DNA from: Symsagittifera roscoffensis
Lineage: Eukaryota > Xenacoelomorpha > Acoela > Convolutidae
Length of the DNA stretch: 64,000 nucleotides
Assembly: GCF_963678635.1 (NCBI RefSeq)
Contig: NC_087069.1
Span: 18,264,660 to 18,328,659, forward strand
Reading direction: 5' to 3'
The notes below the pieces were generated by a model. That model worked only from the letters and a program-made list of their open reading frames with translations. It did no database searches and had not been told where the DNA came from. The translations under genes and the position numbers were made by a program. Below are positions 42,490-54,414 of the stretch, piece after piece (position 1 is the stretch's first letter; every line of letters begins with the position of its first letter).

Positions 42490-43115
42490 TTCTTGTTACA
42501 CAAATCTTGTGGACTTTTTAGTTCCGAAAAGACTTTTCAACGAACTCGAGATAGATTTTATTGGCGTGGAATGAGCAGATATAATAAAGATTGGGTCAAT
42601 AGCTTGGTAAATGGTGAAGCCAAAAGAAACCTATCCAGAAACATGTGCATCCGCTACAGACATGTAAGCTCAGCCATCCATGTTGACAGGTAGCTTGGAC
42701 ATCACGGGACCGTTACCGGAATTTGAAGGATTCAAAATACATTCCTCTAAGTGGAAATCAATTCTCAAAGTGGTATGAAGCAGTATCATTAGGAAACAAA
42801 GAGGCCAAGATAGTAGTTAGGGCTTTGATCAATAAATGGATTTCACGTTTTGTTTGCCCAGCAAATCTGCACAGCTACAAAGGATCAAGTTTCAAGTACC
42901 ACCTTTCAAAAAATTGTGTTGGAACCGATAAAAGTAGCACAACATCATGTCATGCTCAGGGAAAAACAATTATCGAAAAAACCAACAGAACAATTGAAGA
43001 AGCCTTGTCTAAATTTGTTAGAGAAAACCACAACGACTGGGTCAAATATGTTTCAACATTTGTGATGGTTTATATATCTTCCATTTTTGCAGTGACAAAA
43101 TACAGCCCGTATTGA
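42490..43115 (+). mobile_element. Gypsy integrase relic
   Basis: Frames give a zinc-finger segment (RTRDRFYWRGMSRYNKDWV), LDITGPLPEFEGF, then QFSKWYEAVSLGN, ALINKWISRFVCPANLHS, KTNRTIEEALSKFVRENHND and AVTKYSPY. This is a classic Gypsy integrase core from a clade different from the array to the right. No LTRs. Several breaks; old. Confidence 0.88.
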
Positions 43116-43394
43116 TATTTAGTCACCATTGCTCTTTGTCAATTGGATGCATGTATGAAACATCACAAAGTTGTAATAGCACATGATTCTGAAAGAATAA
43201 ATAAAACTGAAATAGTATCTTTGAGTAAAATTAGCAATCGCAAAAATCGCTAAAATGCAAAAGAACAAAAAGGAAAACTGAAGCGTTAAAAGCGGGGAAC
43301 TACTGTTTAAACTGATAGCTTCATAAGTAAGATTAAACTTTTGCATGTATTTGACTATTCCGTGACAGTCCTTTAAAAAATCAGCTGGTGGGAC
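43116..43394. other. Spacer between Gypsy relic and Gypsy array
   Basis: AT-rich, no gene. Confidence 0.4.
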
Positions 43395-43792
43395 TGTTAT
43401 ACCCTCAGCCGTTGGGTGAGGTATACACTGTGTAATCTATGTAGTCAAAGTCTATGCTTAATCGCTAACTGAGAATAGGAATACGAAGAGATAGAGAGCA
43501 ACTTAAATTCAGTTTAGAAAGTTAAGTCTGATTCGAATCTGACCTCGAAATCATGAGAGAGACAGAGACTCATAACTAACTATTGAATATGGTGTTAGGT
43601 TTAATAGGTACTTAATTTAGATCAGACTTCTATATAGTTCAGTTTACATAAGTATATATGGTTAGCATTTAGGATGGACGTATTGTTTTAGGTAGACATA
43701 GTTCTAGTATATCCGAATGGATATCAGTTCATATCGGTACCTACTGTATCCGTATGGATAACATTCCCCTTGTTTCTTATATGATGAATACA
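43395..43792 (-). repeat. Gypsy LTR, left (3' LTR of the main copy)
   Basis: Minus strand begins TGTATTCATCATATAAG and ends GGGTATAACA, about 398 bp. The last coding frame of the element stops exactly at its edge. Confidence 0.88.
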
Positions 43793-46009
43793 TCATATAT
43801 TCTTTATATCTTCCGCAGCGTCCTTGTGTGATTGAATTGAAGATTTGGGGTCGTTTCCATCCAATGATATTTGCGATATCTGTTGAGCGTTTCGTTCCGA
43901 TGATGTTTGTGGAGTTTGTGTAGTGCTTGGCTTGTTGTTGTTCTCCTCTTTTGCGTGTTTGCTTGGGCGTTTAGATCGTTCTTGTACTTCGTATTCCCTT
44001 TGAAAAGTCATTGAATTTTTGGGTGGAGAGATGGAATGCAGAATTTTCATTGCGTCGTTAAAGTTGTCAATGAAGGATTTGTCCGGTGAGCATGACGTTT
44101 CGTTTGGTCTGCCGATGACGTAACGTGAGCTAATCGCTCGTTGTTGGGGGTTATTTAGGCCAATTGACGTAGTTGACGTATTTAATTCTGATGTGAATTT
44201 TGTTGTTGGGCTACTCTGTGGTGACGACGTGTGTGTGGACAATGTTGTTGGTGTTTTTACGGTATTTGTAGGCTCGTATTCCGCTTCGAGTGGGCCGCCT
44301 GTTCCTTCGCCAGATTCTGTAACCCTCAGCTGTTCCGGTGTTTTCTCACAAGATTGGCCTGGTGTTTTGTCCCTTGAATCAATTTCTATACACTCTATAT
44401 CGGTTGAGGATTCTTGGACAGTGATGGTTTGGCCAGTTGGTTCCCTTTTATCCTGTTGTACCGTTATGATACAAACTTCGGTATCTGAATTGCTTCCGGT
44501 TATTTTGTTGATCGGGATTGCATTTCCAAATTTTAGGGCCAGGGCGCTTGTTTTGGTTCTTGTGGATCGACGGCTTGGAACTGCTGATTTTGATTTGGTA
44601 CTTTCATTCGTTTCGTGGGGTGGCTTGGTTTTTCGATCTAGTTTTTTGGCTGGTGGCATTTTTGGTGACTGTCTCAAGTCTTGAATGATTGAGTCGTCGG
44701 ATGAAATGGAGATTGATGTGTCACAGTCAAATTCTATGTTCTTGTTTTCCTCCTTGCGCATCTTATTTGGGCTGCCTTTTCCTTTTCGGCTTGGTGATTT
44801 TAGGTTTCTTGTAGTCGCTGTTTGGATTTTCCTCGTCGGGGCTTTTGATGTTGTTGGGTTTGTTCTGTGAATCCGATCGTGTCCTAGTTTCCTTCTGTTG
44901 GTTGTTTGTCGAATGAGTTCCTCGACATTCTTGGGCGGTTTCCGTTTTGGACTTGTTGGCGTTGAGGTGTTTCCCGCCGGATTTCCTTGTTCCATTGATT
45001 TCTTCTTTGGGATTTTTGAGCCAGTTGGTTCACACTGTTTGGTGTCTTTGCCTAAAATAAGGGATTTTGCTCTTGGTAAGTGTTTGTATGCTACGAAATC
45101 CTTTAATTGTGCCGGTCGACATTTCCCATACACCCGTGGATCAGGTACAAAAGCTAGACCGTCGTGTCTTATGACCCTTGGTTGCTTGCCGTCTTCCCGG
45201 ACCCATGCAGTGTGCGGGGAGTAATTAATTATTGACCCGTTTTCGATGACTTTGAATTGCGGCCCAAACACCCCAGGATTTTTTGTTTTGCGTGCTATGG
45301 TGCCCGATTTTCGCGCTACTTGTTCAATGCGTTTTCCTAACACCGGATCTATGGTGTTTTGGGGTCCTTTAAACCGATCTTTTAGGAACACCAAGGGAGC
45401 TCTTTCTATTCTTTGTTTTTCTTGTTGTGTAAGCCACCGAATTGGTTTTCGTGTTCTAACATTTGCTATGTCATAATTGGGGTTTTCGGCGAGAAAAGAC
45501 CGTTTAACTTTTTGTAAATCATAGGGTATATTATTAAGTGGAAGGTGCGCACCTATTGGAAATTTACGCAGCAGGGCCTGGTCGAACAGTTCATCTTCGT
45601 CTGTGTCCGACAGTGAAGTTTGCTTCTGTTGCGTTTGCCTCTTTTGCTCTGGGATGGCCCGTTTAGGGATCGTTTGTCCTGGGGTTTTGCTTCCTACCAC
45701 CTGTGACGATGGTCCCGCTGGTTCACAAGAGGGTTCGGGAAGATACGTTTGTTTGTACACCACACTGAGTTCATCCTCGCTATTGAGTTCCCTATTCCAG
45801 ATGGCCTCAGGCGTGAGGGCGGATTTTGTAAGAATCTTTTCATCTAGGCACGAAAGTTTTGTATTTTCCCATGATAGGTTAGAAATTTTAGGTGTAGTGC
45901 AAATACTAGTTAATGGTGTGTTTGGTTTACGCCCATAGTGCGCCTCAAACGGTGTAATTTTTGTCGTTGCGTGTGGGGTAATGCGCAGTGTTTTGATTAA
46001 TTCCGCCAC
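43793..46009 (-). CDS. Gypsy integrase end plus about 600-residue low-complexity tail
   Basis: The start contains the end of the integrase core (TTKITPFEAHYGRKPNTPL). Residues after about 120 have a conserved-looking middle (PIGAHLPLNNIPYDLQKVK; KCRPAQLKDFVAYKHLPRA) and then a Lys/Pro/Thr/Ser-rich tail with acidic patches. No envelope, membrane segment or chromodomain is recognised. Function unknown; it could bind nucleic acid or chromatin (inference). The tail runs up to the LTR. Confidence 0.75.
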   Translation of the reverse strand: MAELIKTLRITPHATTKITPFEAHYGRKPNTPLTSICTTPKISNLSWENTKLSCLDEKILTKSALTPEAIWNRELNSEDELSVVYKQTYLPEPSCEPAGPSSQVVGSKTPGQTIPKRAIPEQKRQTQQKQTSLSDTDEDELFDQALLRKFPIGAHLPLNNIPYDLQKVKRSFLAENPNYDIANVRTRKPIRWLTQQEKQRIERAPLVFLKDRFKGPQNTIDPVLGKRIEQVARKSGTIARKTKNPGVFGPQFKVIENGSIINYSPHTAWVREDGKQPRVIRHDGLAFVPDPRVYGKCRPAQLKDFVAYKHLPRAKSLILGKDTKQCEPTGSKIPKKKSMEQGNPAGNTSTPTSPKRKPPKNVEELIRQTTNRRKLGHDRIHRTNPTTSKAPTRKIQTATTRNLKSPSRKGKGSPNKMRKEENKNIEFDCDTSISISSDDSIIQDLRQSPKMPPAKKLDRKTKPPHETNESTKSKSAVPSRRSTRTKTSALALKFGNAIPINKITGSNSDTEVCIITVQQDKREPTGQTITVQESSTDIECIEIDSRDKTPGQSCEKTPEQLRVTESGEGTGGPLEAEYEPTNTVKTPTTLSTHTSSPQSSPTTKFTSELNTSTTSIGLNNPQQRAISSRYVIGRPNETSCSPDKSFIDNFNDAMKILHSISPPKNSMTFQREYEVQERSKRPSKHAKEENNNKPSTTQTPQTSSERNAQQISQISLDGNDPKSSIQSHKDAAEDIKNI

Positions 46010-46090
46010 ATCTTACGCTAGTTTGTACGGTGTGTTAATCTTATCGATCTTCATTGTAGAGAGACGAGTTTTTAGAGTTCTAATTAGTCT

Positions 46091-47164
46091 TTATACCATG
46101 CCCATGGAGCGATGGTCATCCACTGGAGCAAATATTTGTTTAATGTTATTGCTTTTGCAATAGATCATAAATTTCTTAGTCCGAAACCCTTGAGCTTGGT
46201 CGCACCTGATATTCCTTGGTACCCCTTGGTTGACCAAATGTGTTTGCATAAATCTTATGATTGTGTCTGCTTTGTTATTCGCTACTACTTTTGCGTATGG
46301 GAATCGCGAGAATCTATCTACCCCAACTAGAATGTACACGTCTTTATCGTTCTCGTCCGGTAGCGGTCCAGCGAAATCCAACTGGATTTCCTCGTTCGGT
46401 TCTACTACGGCGTCAAGGCTAGTATAGTGTTTTTTTCCGGAGATCACCCGAAGATTCTTACCTTTGGTGCGGCACTCCTTGCAATTCTGTGCTGCCGTCA
46501 CTATGTCCCGATGGAGGTATGGGTACCAAATATGTTTGGCAGCTTCTAACATACTGCCTTGTCCTGGGTGGGTTAAGTGAATTGAATCCAATATAACCTG
46601 TCTAAGTTGTTTCGGGATTATTACTCTGTCGTCATAGAGTAGCACATTGTCTCGGACCGACAAACGGTCGCGCACGTTATAAAAATAAAGACCGTAACAG
46701 GCTTTTATTTGTTCCCACTTTTGGTTTCGGATCATGTTGATCAGAGGCTGGAGGTTTCTGTCGCGTTTTGTGGCGGCCGCAATGAAATCCACGTCTAGTG
46801 CCTTTCTGAGATTCTTTCGGAAGAGTGGTACTTCTTCTTCCTCCATTGAGATGGCTTGGCACTCCGTTTGTTCCTCTGGTGGGTCTGTCTGGCATAGCTG
46901 ATCTGATTTTCTGATAAACGTGAAGCTATCTTGTGAAGGGATTACTTGATGTCGAACATCGCTAAAGGACAATGTGGATTGGCCTGGTTCTTCGGACATT
47001 TCATTGAATGACGTAAGCTTAGTGGGTGGAATCGATAAGGTTGTCTGTTGGCCGCTGTGGCATTTTCTCATGATTCTTTTGAAAGGGGGTAATGACATTC
47101 CTGTCTGTAATTGGCGGCTCATTTTGTCGGCGACTGGATTGGTAGATGTTGAATTAAAATACAC
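46091..47164 (-). pseudogene. Gypsy integrase N-terminal and core region, left unit
   Basis: An H2C2 zinc finger (HLTHPGQGSMLEAAKHIWYP, then CKEC) is followed by the catalytic-core start LDFAGPLPDENDKDVYILVG and FSRFPYAKVVANNKADT. It is preceded by a Pro/Gln/Ser-rich linker. Repeated identically at 50384-51457. Confidence 0.85.
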
Positions 47165-48274
47165 TTATTGCTGTTGATGAGTAAATGATGTTTCTTCTTT
47201 ACGTAATCGATCTAGTGAGGGCTGGTTGCAAATGTTTGAATTTTCCGGATAATAATTTGAAGTGTTTGGATCTGACTGAGAGAAATTTGAGAATTTTGAA
47301 TGTGACGGAGAGTGACTGTTTGTTAGAGAATGATCATTAACAGTGAAATGTGTTTCTTTTGTGTGCGAAATTGAACGATTAGAGTTTTCGTTCCGGTCGA
47401 GCTGTAATGTGCGTTGAAATCCGTTTGGATTTTCAATCATTTCGATATTAGCTATAGTGCTGTCTTGAAATTCCAGGCAAGAAATGAAATCCTCAATGAG
47501 TGCGACAACGAAATGTTCATCCCAATATGCGGGAGGTTGTGGTTTTCCTACCGGATGGCGCAAAATATAGTCTAATAGGCCCATTTTACTGCCGGAAAGG
47601 TGTTTGATGTCAAAATCGAATGGAATAAGACGGTCAATCCATCTGGTTAGGCGACTTTGATAAGTTTTATTACTTTTATTGCTATTTAGGGCACTAACCA
47701 AAGCTTGATGGTCAGTAATTAGTGTAAAGCGGCGGCCATACAGATAATATTTAGAATGATCAATAGCTCATACCCCAGCTAGGAGTTCCAATTCATTTAC
47801 CGAATATTTATTTTCACATGCATTTAGAAATCTGGACGCGTACGCCACCGTACCCCATCCGTCTGGAGTTTCCTGTTCGAGAGCAGCTCCTATACCCTCG
47901 CGGCTGGCGTCACAGACTATTCGTGTTTCCCGGTTACTCACGAAGTGACGATTTTCTGTGATGTTTCGCACCGCTGTCAGAATTGTCTGAAATGCCTCTT
48001 CATGTTTTTGAGTCCAAATATAGTGAAATTTAGAAGAAGAAGATAAGAGCGGCCTCAATGGTGTGCACAGTTGTGCCAGGTTTGGTATAAATTTATTTAG
48101 ATGATGGATTGAACCCATAAAACTTTTGAGTTGTTTGAAAGTTTTAGGGTGTTGTAGATTGGTGATTGCTTCGGTTTTCTTGTGCATTGGTATTGTCCCG
48201 TATTCATTTATTATGAATCCCAGCCATTCGACCTCTTTACAGCCGAATTTGCATTTGTTTAAGGAAATCGCCAC
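47165..48274 (-). pseudogene. Gypsy RT end and RNase H, left unit
   Basis: EVEWLGFIINEYG, LKSFMGSIHHLNKFIPNLA and RIVCDASREGIGAALEQ mark the connection and RNase H start. RLTRWIDRLIPFDFDIKHL marks the RNase H end. Equivalent segments occur at 51458-52582 and 53089-54354. Confidence 0.85.
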
Positions 48275-49107
48275 ATTTTCTTAATCCAGTTTATCTAAGA
48301 CCTTCTTTAGCTTGTCAATGTGTTGTTATTTTGTTCCGTGAGATATAATTAATATATCATCTAGAAACGCGAAAGTATCTTTTTCGTTGTTTAACGTTAG
48401 GTCAATGGCTTTCTGGAATTCTGCGGGCATGTCCGTGAGCCCGTAAAATCCTGTTTGGAACTGATAGGTTCCCGTCGCTTGTCCACCAATTTAACTAAAG
48501 TTACACTGCGCTTTAGTTTTTTCATCTAATTTCAATTGACTATAAGCATATCGGAGATCAATGGTAGAAAAACAACTTGATGTCGAACATCGCTAAAGGA
48601 CAGTGTGGATTGGCCTGGTTCTTCGGACATTTCATTGAATGACGTAAGCTTAGTGGGTGGAATCGATAAGGTTGTCTGTTGGCCGCTGTCGCATTTTCTC
48701 ATGATTCTTTTGAAAGGGGGTAATGACATTCCTGTCTGTAATTGGCGGCTCATTTTGTCGGCGACTGGATTGGTAGATGTTGAATTAAAATACTCTTATT
48801 GCTGTTGATGAGTATATGATGTTTCTTCTTTACGTAATCGATCTATTGAGGGCTGGTTGCAAATGTTTGAATTTTCCGGATAATAATTTGAAGTGTTTGG
48901 ATCTGACTGAGAGAAATTTGAGAATTTTGAATGTGACGGAGAGTGACTGTTTGTTAGAGAATGATCATTAACAGTGAAATGTGTTTCTTTTGTGTGCGAA
49001 ATTGAACGATTAGAGTTTTTGTTCCGGTCGAGCTGTAATGTGCGTTGAAATCCGTTTGGATTTTCAATCATTTCGATATTAGCTATAGTGCTGTCTTGAA
49101 ATTCCAG

Positions 49108-52100
49108 TCGCTGTTTGGATTTTCCTCGTCGGGGCTTTTGATGTTGTTGGGTTTGTTCTGTGAATCCGATCGTGTCCTAGTTTCCTTCTGTTGGTTGTTT
49201 GTCGAATGAGTTCCTCGACATTCTTGGGCGGTTTCCGTTTTGGACTTGTTGGCGTTGAGGTGTTTCCCGCCGGATTTCCTTGTTCCATTGATTTCTTCTT
49301 TGGGATTTTTGAGCCAGTTGGTTCACACTGTTTGGTGTCTTTGCCTAAAATAAGGGATTTTGCTCTTGGTAAGTGTTTGTATGCTACGAAATCCTTTAAT
49401 TGTGCCGGTCGACATTTCCCATACACCCGTGGATCAGGTACAAAAGCTAGACCGTCGTGTCTTATGACCCTTGGTTGCTTGCCGTCTTCCCGGACCCATG
49501 CAGTGTGCGGGGAGTAATTAATTATTGACCCGTTTTCGATGACTTTGAATTGCGGCCCAAACACCCCAGGATTTTTTGTTTTGCGTGCTATGGTGCCCGA
49601 TTTTCGCGCTACTTGTTCAATGCGTTTTCCTAACACCGGATCTATGGTGTTTTGGGGTCCTTTAAACCGATCTTTTAGGAACACCAAGGGAGCTCTTTCT
49701 ATTCTTTGTTTTTCTTGTTGTGTAAGCCACCGAATTGGTTTTCGTGTTCTAACATTTGCTATGTCATAATTGGGGTTTTCGGCGAGAAAAGACCGTTTAA
49801 CTTTTTGTAAATCATAGGGTATATTATTAAGTGGAAGGTGCGCACCTATTGGAAATTTACGCAGCAGGGCCTGGTCGAACAGTTCATCTTCGTCTGTGTC
49901 CGACAGTGAAGTTTGCTTCTGTTGCGTTTGCCTCTTTTGCTCTGGGATGGCCCGTTTAGGGATCGTTTGTCCTGGGGTTTTGCTTCCTACCACCTGTGAC
50001 GATGGTCCCGCTGGTTCACAAGAGGGTTCGGGAAGATACGTTTGTTTGTACACCACACTGAGTTCATCCTCGCTATTGAGTTCCCTATTCCAGATGGCCT
50101 CAGGCGTGAGGGCGGATTTTGTAAGAATCTTTTCATCTAGGCACGAAAGTTTTGTATTTTCCCATGATAGGTTAGAAATTTTAGGTGTAGTGCAAATACT
50201 AGTTAATGGTGTGTTTGGTTTACGCCCATAGTGCGCCTCAAACGGTGTAATTTTTGTCGTTGCGTGTGGGGTAATGCGCAGTGTTTTGATTAATTCCGCC
50301 ACATCTTACGCTAGTTTGTACGGTGTGTTAATCTTATCGATCTTCATTGTAGAGAGACGAGTTTTTAGAGTTCTAATTAGTCTTTATACCATGCCCATGG
50401 AGCGATGGTCATCCACTGGAGCAAATATTTGTTTAATGTTATTGCTTTTGCAATAGATCATAAATTTCTTAGTCCGAAACCCTTGAGCTTGGTCGCACCT
50501 GATATTCCTTGGTACCCCTTGGTTGACCAAATGTGTTTGCATAAATCTTATGATTGTGTCTGCTTTGTTATTCGCTACTACTTTTGCGTATGGGAATCGC
50601 GAGAATCTATCTACCCCAACTAGAATGTACACGTCTTTATCGTTCTCGTCCGGTAGCGGTCCAGCGAAATCCAACTGGATTTCCTCGTTCGGTTCTACTA
50701 CGGCGTCAAGGCTAGTATAGTGTTTTTTTCCGGAGATCACCCGAAGATTCTTACCTTTGGTGCGGCACTCCTTGCAATTCTGTGCTGCCGTCACTATGTC
50801 CCGATGGAGGTATGGGTACCAAATATGTTTGGCAGCTTCTAACATACTGCCTTGTCCTGGGTGGGTTAAGTGAATTGAATCCAATATAACCTGTCTAAGT
50901 TGTTTCGGGATTATTACTCTGTCGTCATAGAGTAGCACATTGTCTCGGACCGACAAACGGTCGCGCACGTTATAAAAATAAAGACCGTAACAGGCTTTTA
51001 TTTGTTCCCACTTTTGGTTTCGGATCATGTTGATCAGAGGCTGGAGGTTTCTGTCGCGTTTTGTGGCGGCCGCAATGAAATCCACGTCTAGTGCCTTTCT
51101 GAGATTCTTTCGGAAGAGTGGTACTTCTTCTTCCTCCATTGAGATGGCTTGGCACTCCGTTTGTTCCTCTGGTGGGTCTGTCTGGCATAGCTGATCTGAT
51201 TTTCTGATAAACGTGAAGCTATCTTGTGAAGGGATTACTTGATGTCGAACATCGCTAAAGGACAATGTGGATTGGCCTGGTTCTTCGGACATTTCATTGA
51301 ATGACGTAAGCTTAGTGGGTGGAATCGATAAGGTTGTCTGTTGGCCGCTGTGGCATTTTCTCATGATTCTTTTGAAAGGGGGTAATGACATTCCTGTCTG
51401 TAATTGGCGGCTCATTTTGTCGGCGACTGGATTGGTAGATGTTGAATTAAAATACACTTATTGCTGTTGATGAGTAAATGATGTTTCTTCTTTACGTAAT
51501 CGATCTAGTGAGGGCTGGTTGCAAATGTTTGAATTTTCCGGATAATAATTTGAAGTGTTTGGATCTGACTGAGAGAAATTTGAGAATTTTGAATGTGACG
51601 GAGAGTGACTGTTTGTTAGAGAATGATCATTAACAGTGAAATGTGTTTCTTTTGTGTGCGAAATTGAACGATTAGAGTTTTCGTTCCGGTCGAGCTGTAA
51701 TGTGCGTTGAAATCCGTTTGGATTTTCAATCATTTCGATATTAGCTATAGTGCTGTCTTGAAATTCCAGGCAAGAAATGAAATCCTCAATGAGTGCGACA
51801 ACGAAATGTTCATCCCAATATGCGGGAGGTTGTGGTTTTCCTACCGGATGGCGCAAAATATAGTCTAATAGGCCCATTTTACTGCCGGAAAGGTGTTTGA
51901 TGTCAAAATCGAATGGAATAAGACGGTCAATCCATCTGGTTAGGCGACTTTGATAAGTTTTATTACTTTTATTGCTATTTAGGGCACTAACCAAAGCTTG
52001 ATGGTCAGTAATTAGTGTAAAGCGGCGGCCATACAGATAATATTTAGAATGATCAATAGCTCATACCCCAGCTAGGAGTTCCAATTCATTTACCGAATAT

Positions 52101-53400
52101 TTATTTTCACATGCATTTAGAAATCTGGACGCGTACGCCACCGTACCCCATCCGTCTGGAGTTTCCTGTTCGAGAGCAGCTCCTATACCCTCGCGGCTGG
52201 CGTCACAGACTATTCGTGTTTCCCGGTTACTCACGAAGTGACGATTTTCTGTGATGTTTCGCACCGCTGTCAGAATTGTCTGAAATGCCTCTTCATGTTT
52301 TTGATTCCAAATATAGTGAAATTTAGAAGAAGAAGATAAGAGCGGCCTCAATGGTGTGCACAGTTGTGCCAGGTTTGGTATAAATTTATTTAGATGATGG
52401 ATTGAACCCATAAAACTTTTGAGTTGTTTGAAAGTTTTAGGGTGTTGTAGATTGGTGATTGCTTCGGTTTTCTTGTGCATTGGTATTGTCCCGTATTCAT
52501 TTATTATGAATCCCAGCCATTCGACCTCTTTACAGCCGAATTTGCATTTGTTTAAGGAAATCGCCACATTTTCTTGATCCAATTTATCTAAGACCTTCTT
52601 TAGCTTGTCAATGTGTTGTTATTTTGTTCCGTGAGATATAATTAATATATCATCTAGAAACGCGAAAGTATCTTTATCGTTGTTTAACGTTAGGTCAATG
52701 GCTTTCTGGAATTCTGCGGGCATGTCCGTGAGCCCGTAAAATCCTGTTTGGAACTGATAGGTTCCCGTCGCTTGTCCACCAATTTAACTAAAGTTACACT
52801 GCGCTTTAGTTTTTTCATCTAATTTCAATTGACTATAAGCATATCGGAGATCAATGGTAGAAAAACAACTTGATGTCGAACATCGCTAAAGGACAGTGTG
52901 GATTGGCCTGGTTCTTCGGACATTTCATTGAATGACGTAAGCTTAGTGGGTGGAATCGATAAGGTTGTCTGTTGGCCGCTGTCGCATTTTCTCATGATTC
53001 TTTTGAAAGGGGGTAATGACATTCCTGTCTGTAATTGGCGGCTCATTTTGTCGGCGACTGGATTGGTAGATGTTGAATTAAAATACTCTTATTGCTGTTG
53101 ATGAGTAAATGATGTTTCTTCTTTACGTAATCGATCTATTGAGGGCTGGTTGCAAATGTTTGAATTTTCCGGATAATAATTTGAAGTGTTTGGATCTGAC
53201 TGAGAGAAATTTGAGAATTTTGAATGTGACGGAGAGTGACTGTTTGTTAGAGAATGATCATTAACAGTGAAATGTGTTTCTTTTGTGTGCGAAATTGAAC
53301 GATTAGAGTTTTTGTTCCGGTCGAGCTGTAATGTGCGTTGAAATCCGTTTGGATTTTCAATCATTTCGATATTAGCTATAGTGCTGTCTTGAAATTCCAG
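49108..53400 (-). repeat. Gypsy array, tandem unit 2 (4293 bp)
   Basis: Second unit; holds another copy of the integrase (50384-51457), the start of the tail (49079-50302, overlapping the unit edge) and RT/RNase H (51458-52582). Confidence 0.9.
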
Positions 53401-54354
53401 GCAAGAAATGAAATCCTCAATGAGTGCGACAACGAAATGTTCATCCCAATATGCGGGAGGTTGTGGTTTTCCTACCGGATGGCGCGAAATATAGTCTAAT
53501 AGGCCCATTTTACTGCCGGAAAGGTGTTTGATGTCAAAATCGAATGGAATAAGACGGTCAATCCATCTGGTTAGGCGACTTTGATAAGTTTTATTACTTT
53601 TATTGCTATTTAGGGCACTAACCAAAGCTTGATGGTCAGTAATTAGTGTAAAGCGGCGGCCATACAGATAATATTTAGAATGATCAATAGCTCATACCCC
53701 AGCTAGGAGTTCCAATTCATTTACCGAATATTTATTTTCACATGCATTTAGAAATCTGGACGCGTACGCCACCGTACCCCATCCGTCTGGAGTTTCCTGT
53801 TCGAGAGCAGCTCCTATACCCTCGCGGCTGGCGTCACAGACTATTCGTGTTTCCCGGTTACTCACGAAGTGACGATTTTCTGTGATGTTTCGCACCGCTG
53901 TCAGAATTGTCTGAAATGCCTCTTCATGTTTTTGATTCCAAATATAGTGAAATTTAGAAGAAGAAGATAAGAGCGGCCTCAATGGTGTGCACAGTTGTGC
54001 CAGGTTTGGTATAAATTTATTTAGATGATGGATTGAACCCATAAAACTTTTGAGTTGTTTGAAAGTTTTAGGGTGTTGTAGATTGGTGATTGCTTCGGTT
54101 TTCTTGTGCATTGGTATTGCCCCGTATTCATTTATTATGAATCCCAGCCATTCGACCTCTTTACAGCCGAATTTGCATTTGTTTAAGGAAATCGCCACAT
54201 TTTCTTGATCCAGTTTATCTAAGACCTTCTTTAGCTTGTCAATGTGTTGTTCTTTTGTTCCGTGAGATATAATTAATATATCATCTAGAAACGCGAAAGT
54301 ATCTTTTTCGTTGTTTAACGTTAGGTCAATGGCTTTCTGGAATTCTGCGGGCAT
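53089..54354 (-). pseudogene. Gypsy RT palm end and RNase H, third copy
   Basis: Contains FLDDILIISHGTKEQH (the active-site FLDD of Gypsy reverse transcriptase), EWLGFIINEYG and VCDASREGIG. It is the segment contiguous with the gag-protease frame to its right. Confidence 0.85.
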
Positions 54355-54414
54355 GTCCGTGAGCCCGTAAAATCCTGTTTGGAACTGATAGGTTCCCGTC
54401 GCTTGTCCACCAAT

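Larger units (their letters stand above)
44815..49107 (-). repeat. Gypsy array, tandem unit 1 (4293 bp)
   Basis: Nearly identical to 49108-53400 at a constant 4293-base offset. Each unit also contains a repeated segment of about 0.5 kb at a 1.63-kb spacing (about 46945 and 48575 in this unit). The units are not perfectly identical, which argues against simple double counting of one stretch in the assembly. Confidence 0.9.

Noticed and set aside
44193-45938. Plus-strand frames opposite the Gypsy tail
   Set aside because: Antisense shadows of the minus-strand Gypsy frame, repeated identically in each tandem copy; no family signal.
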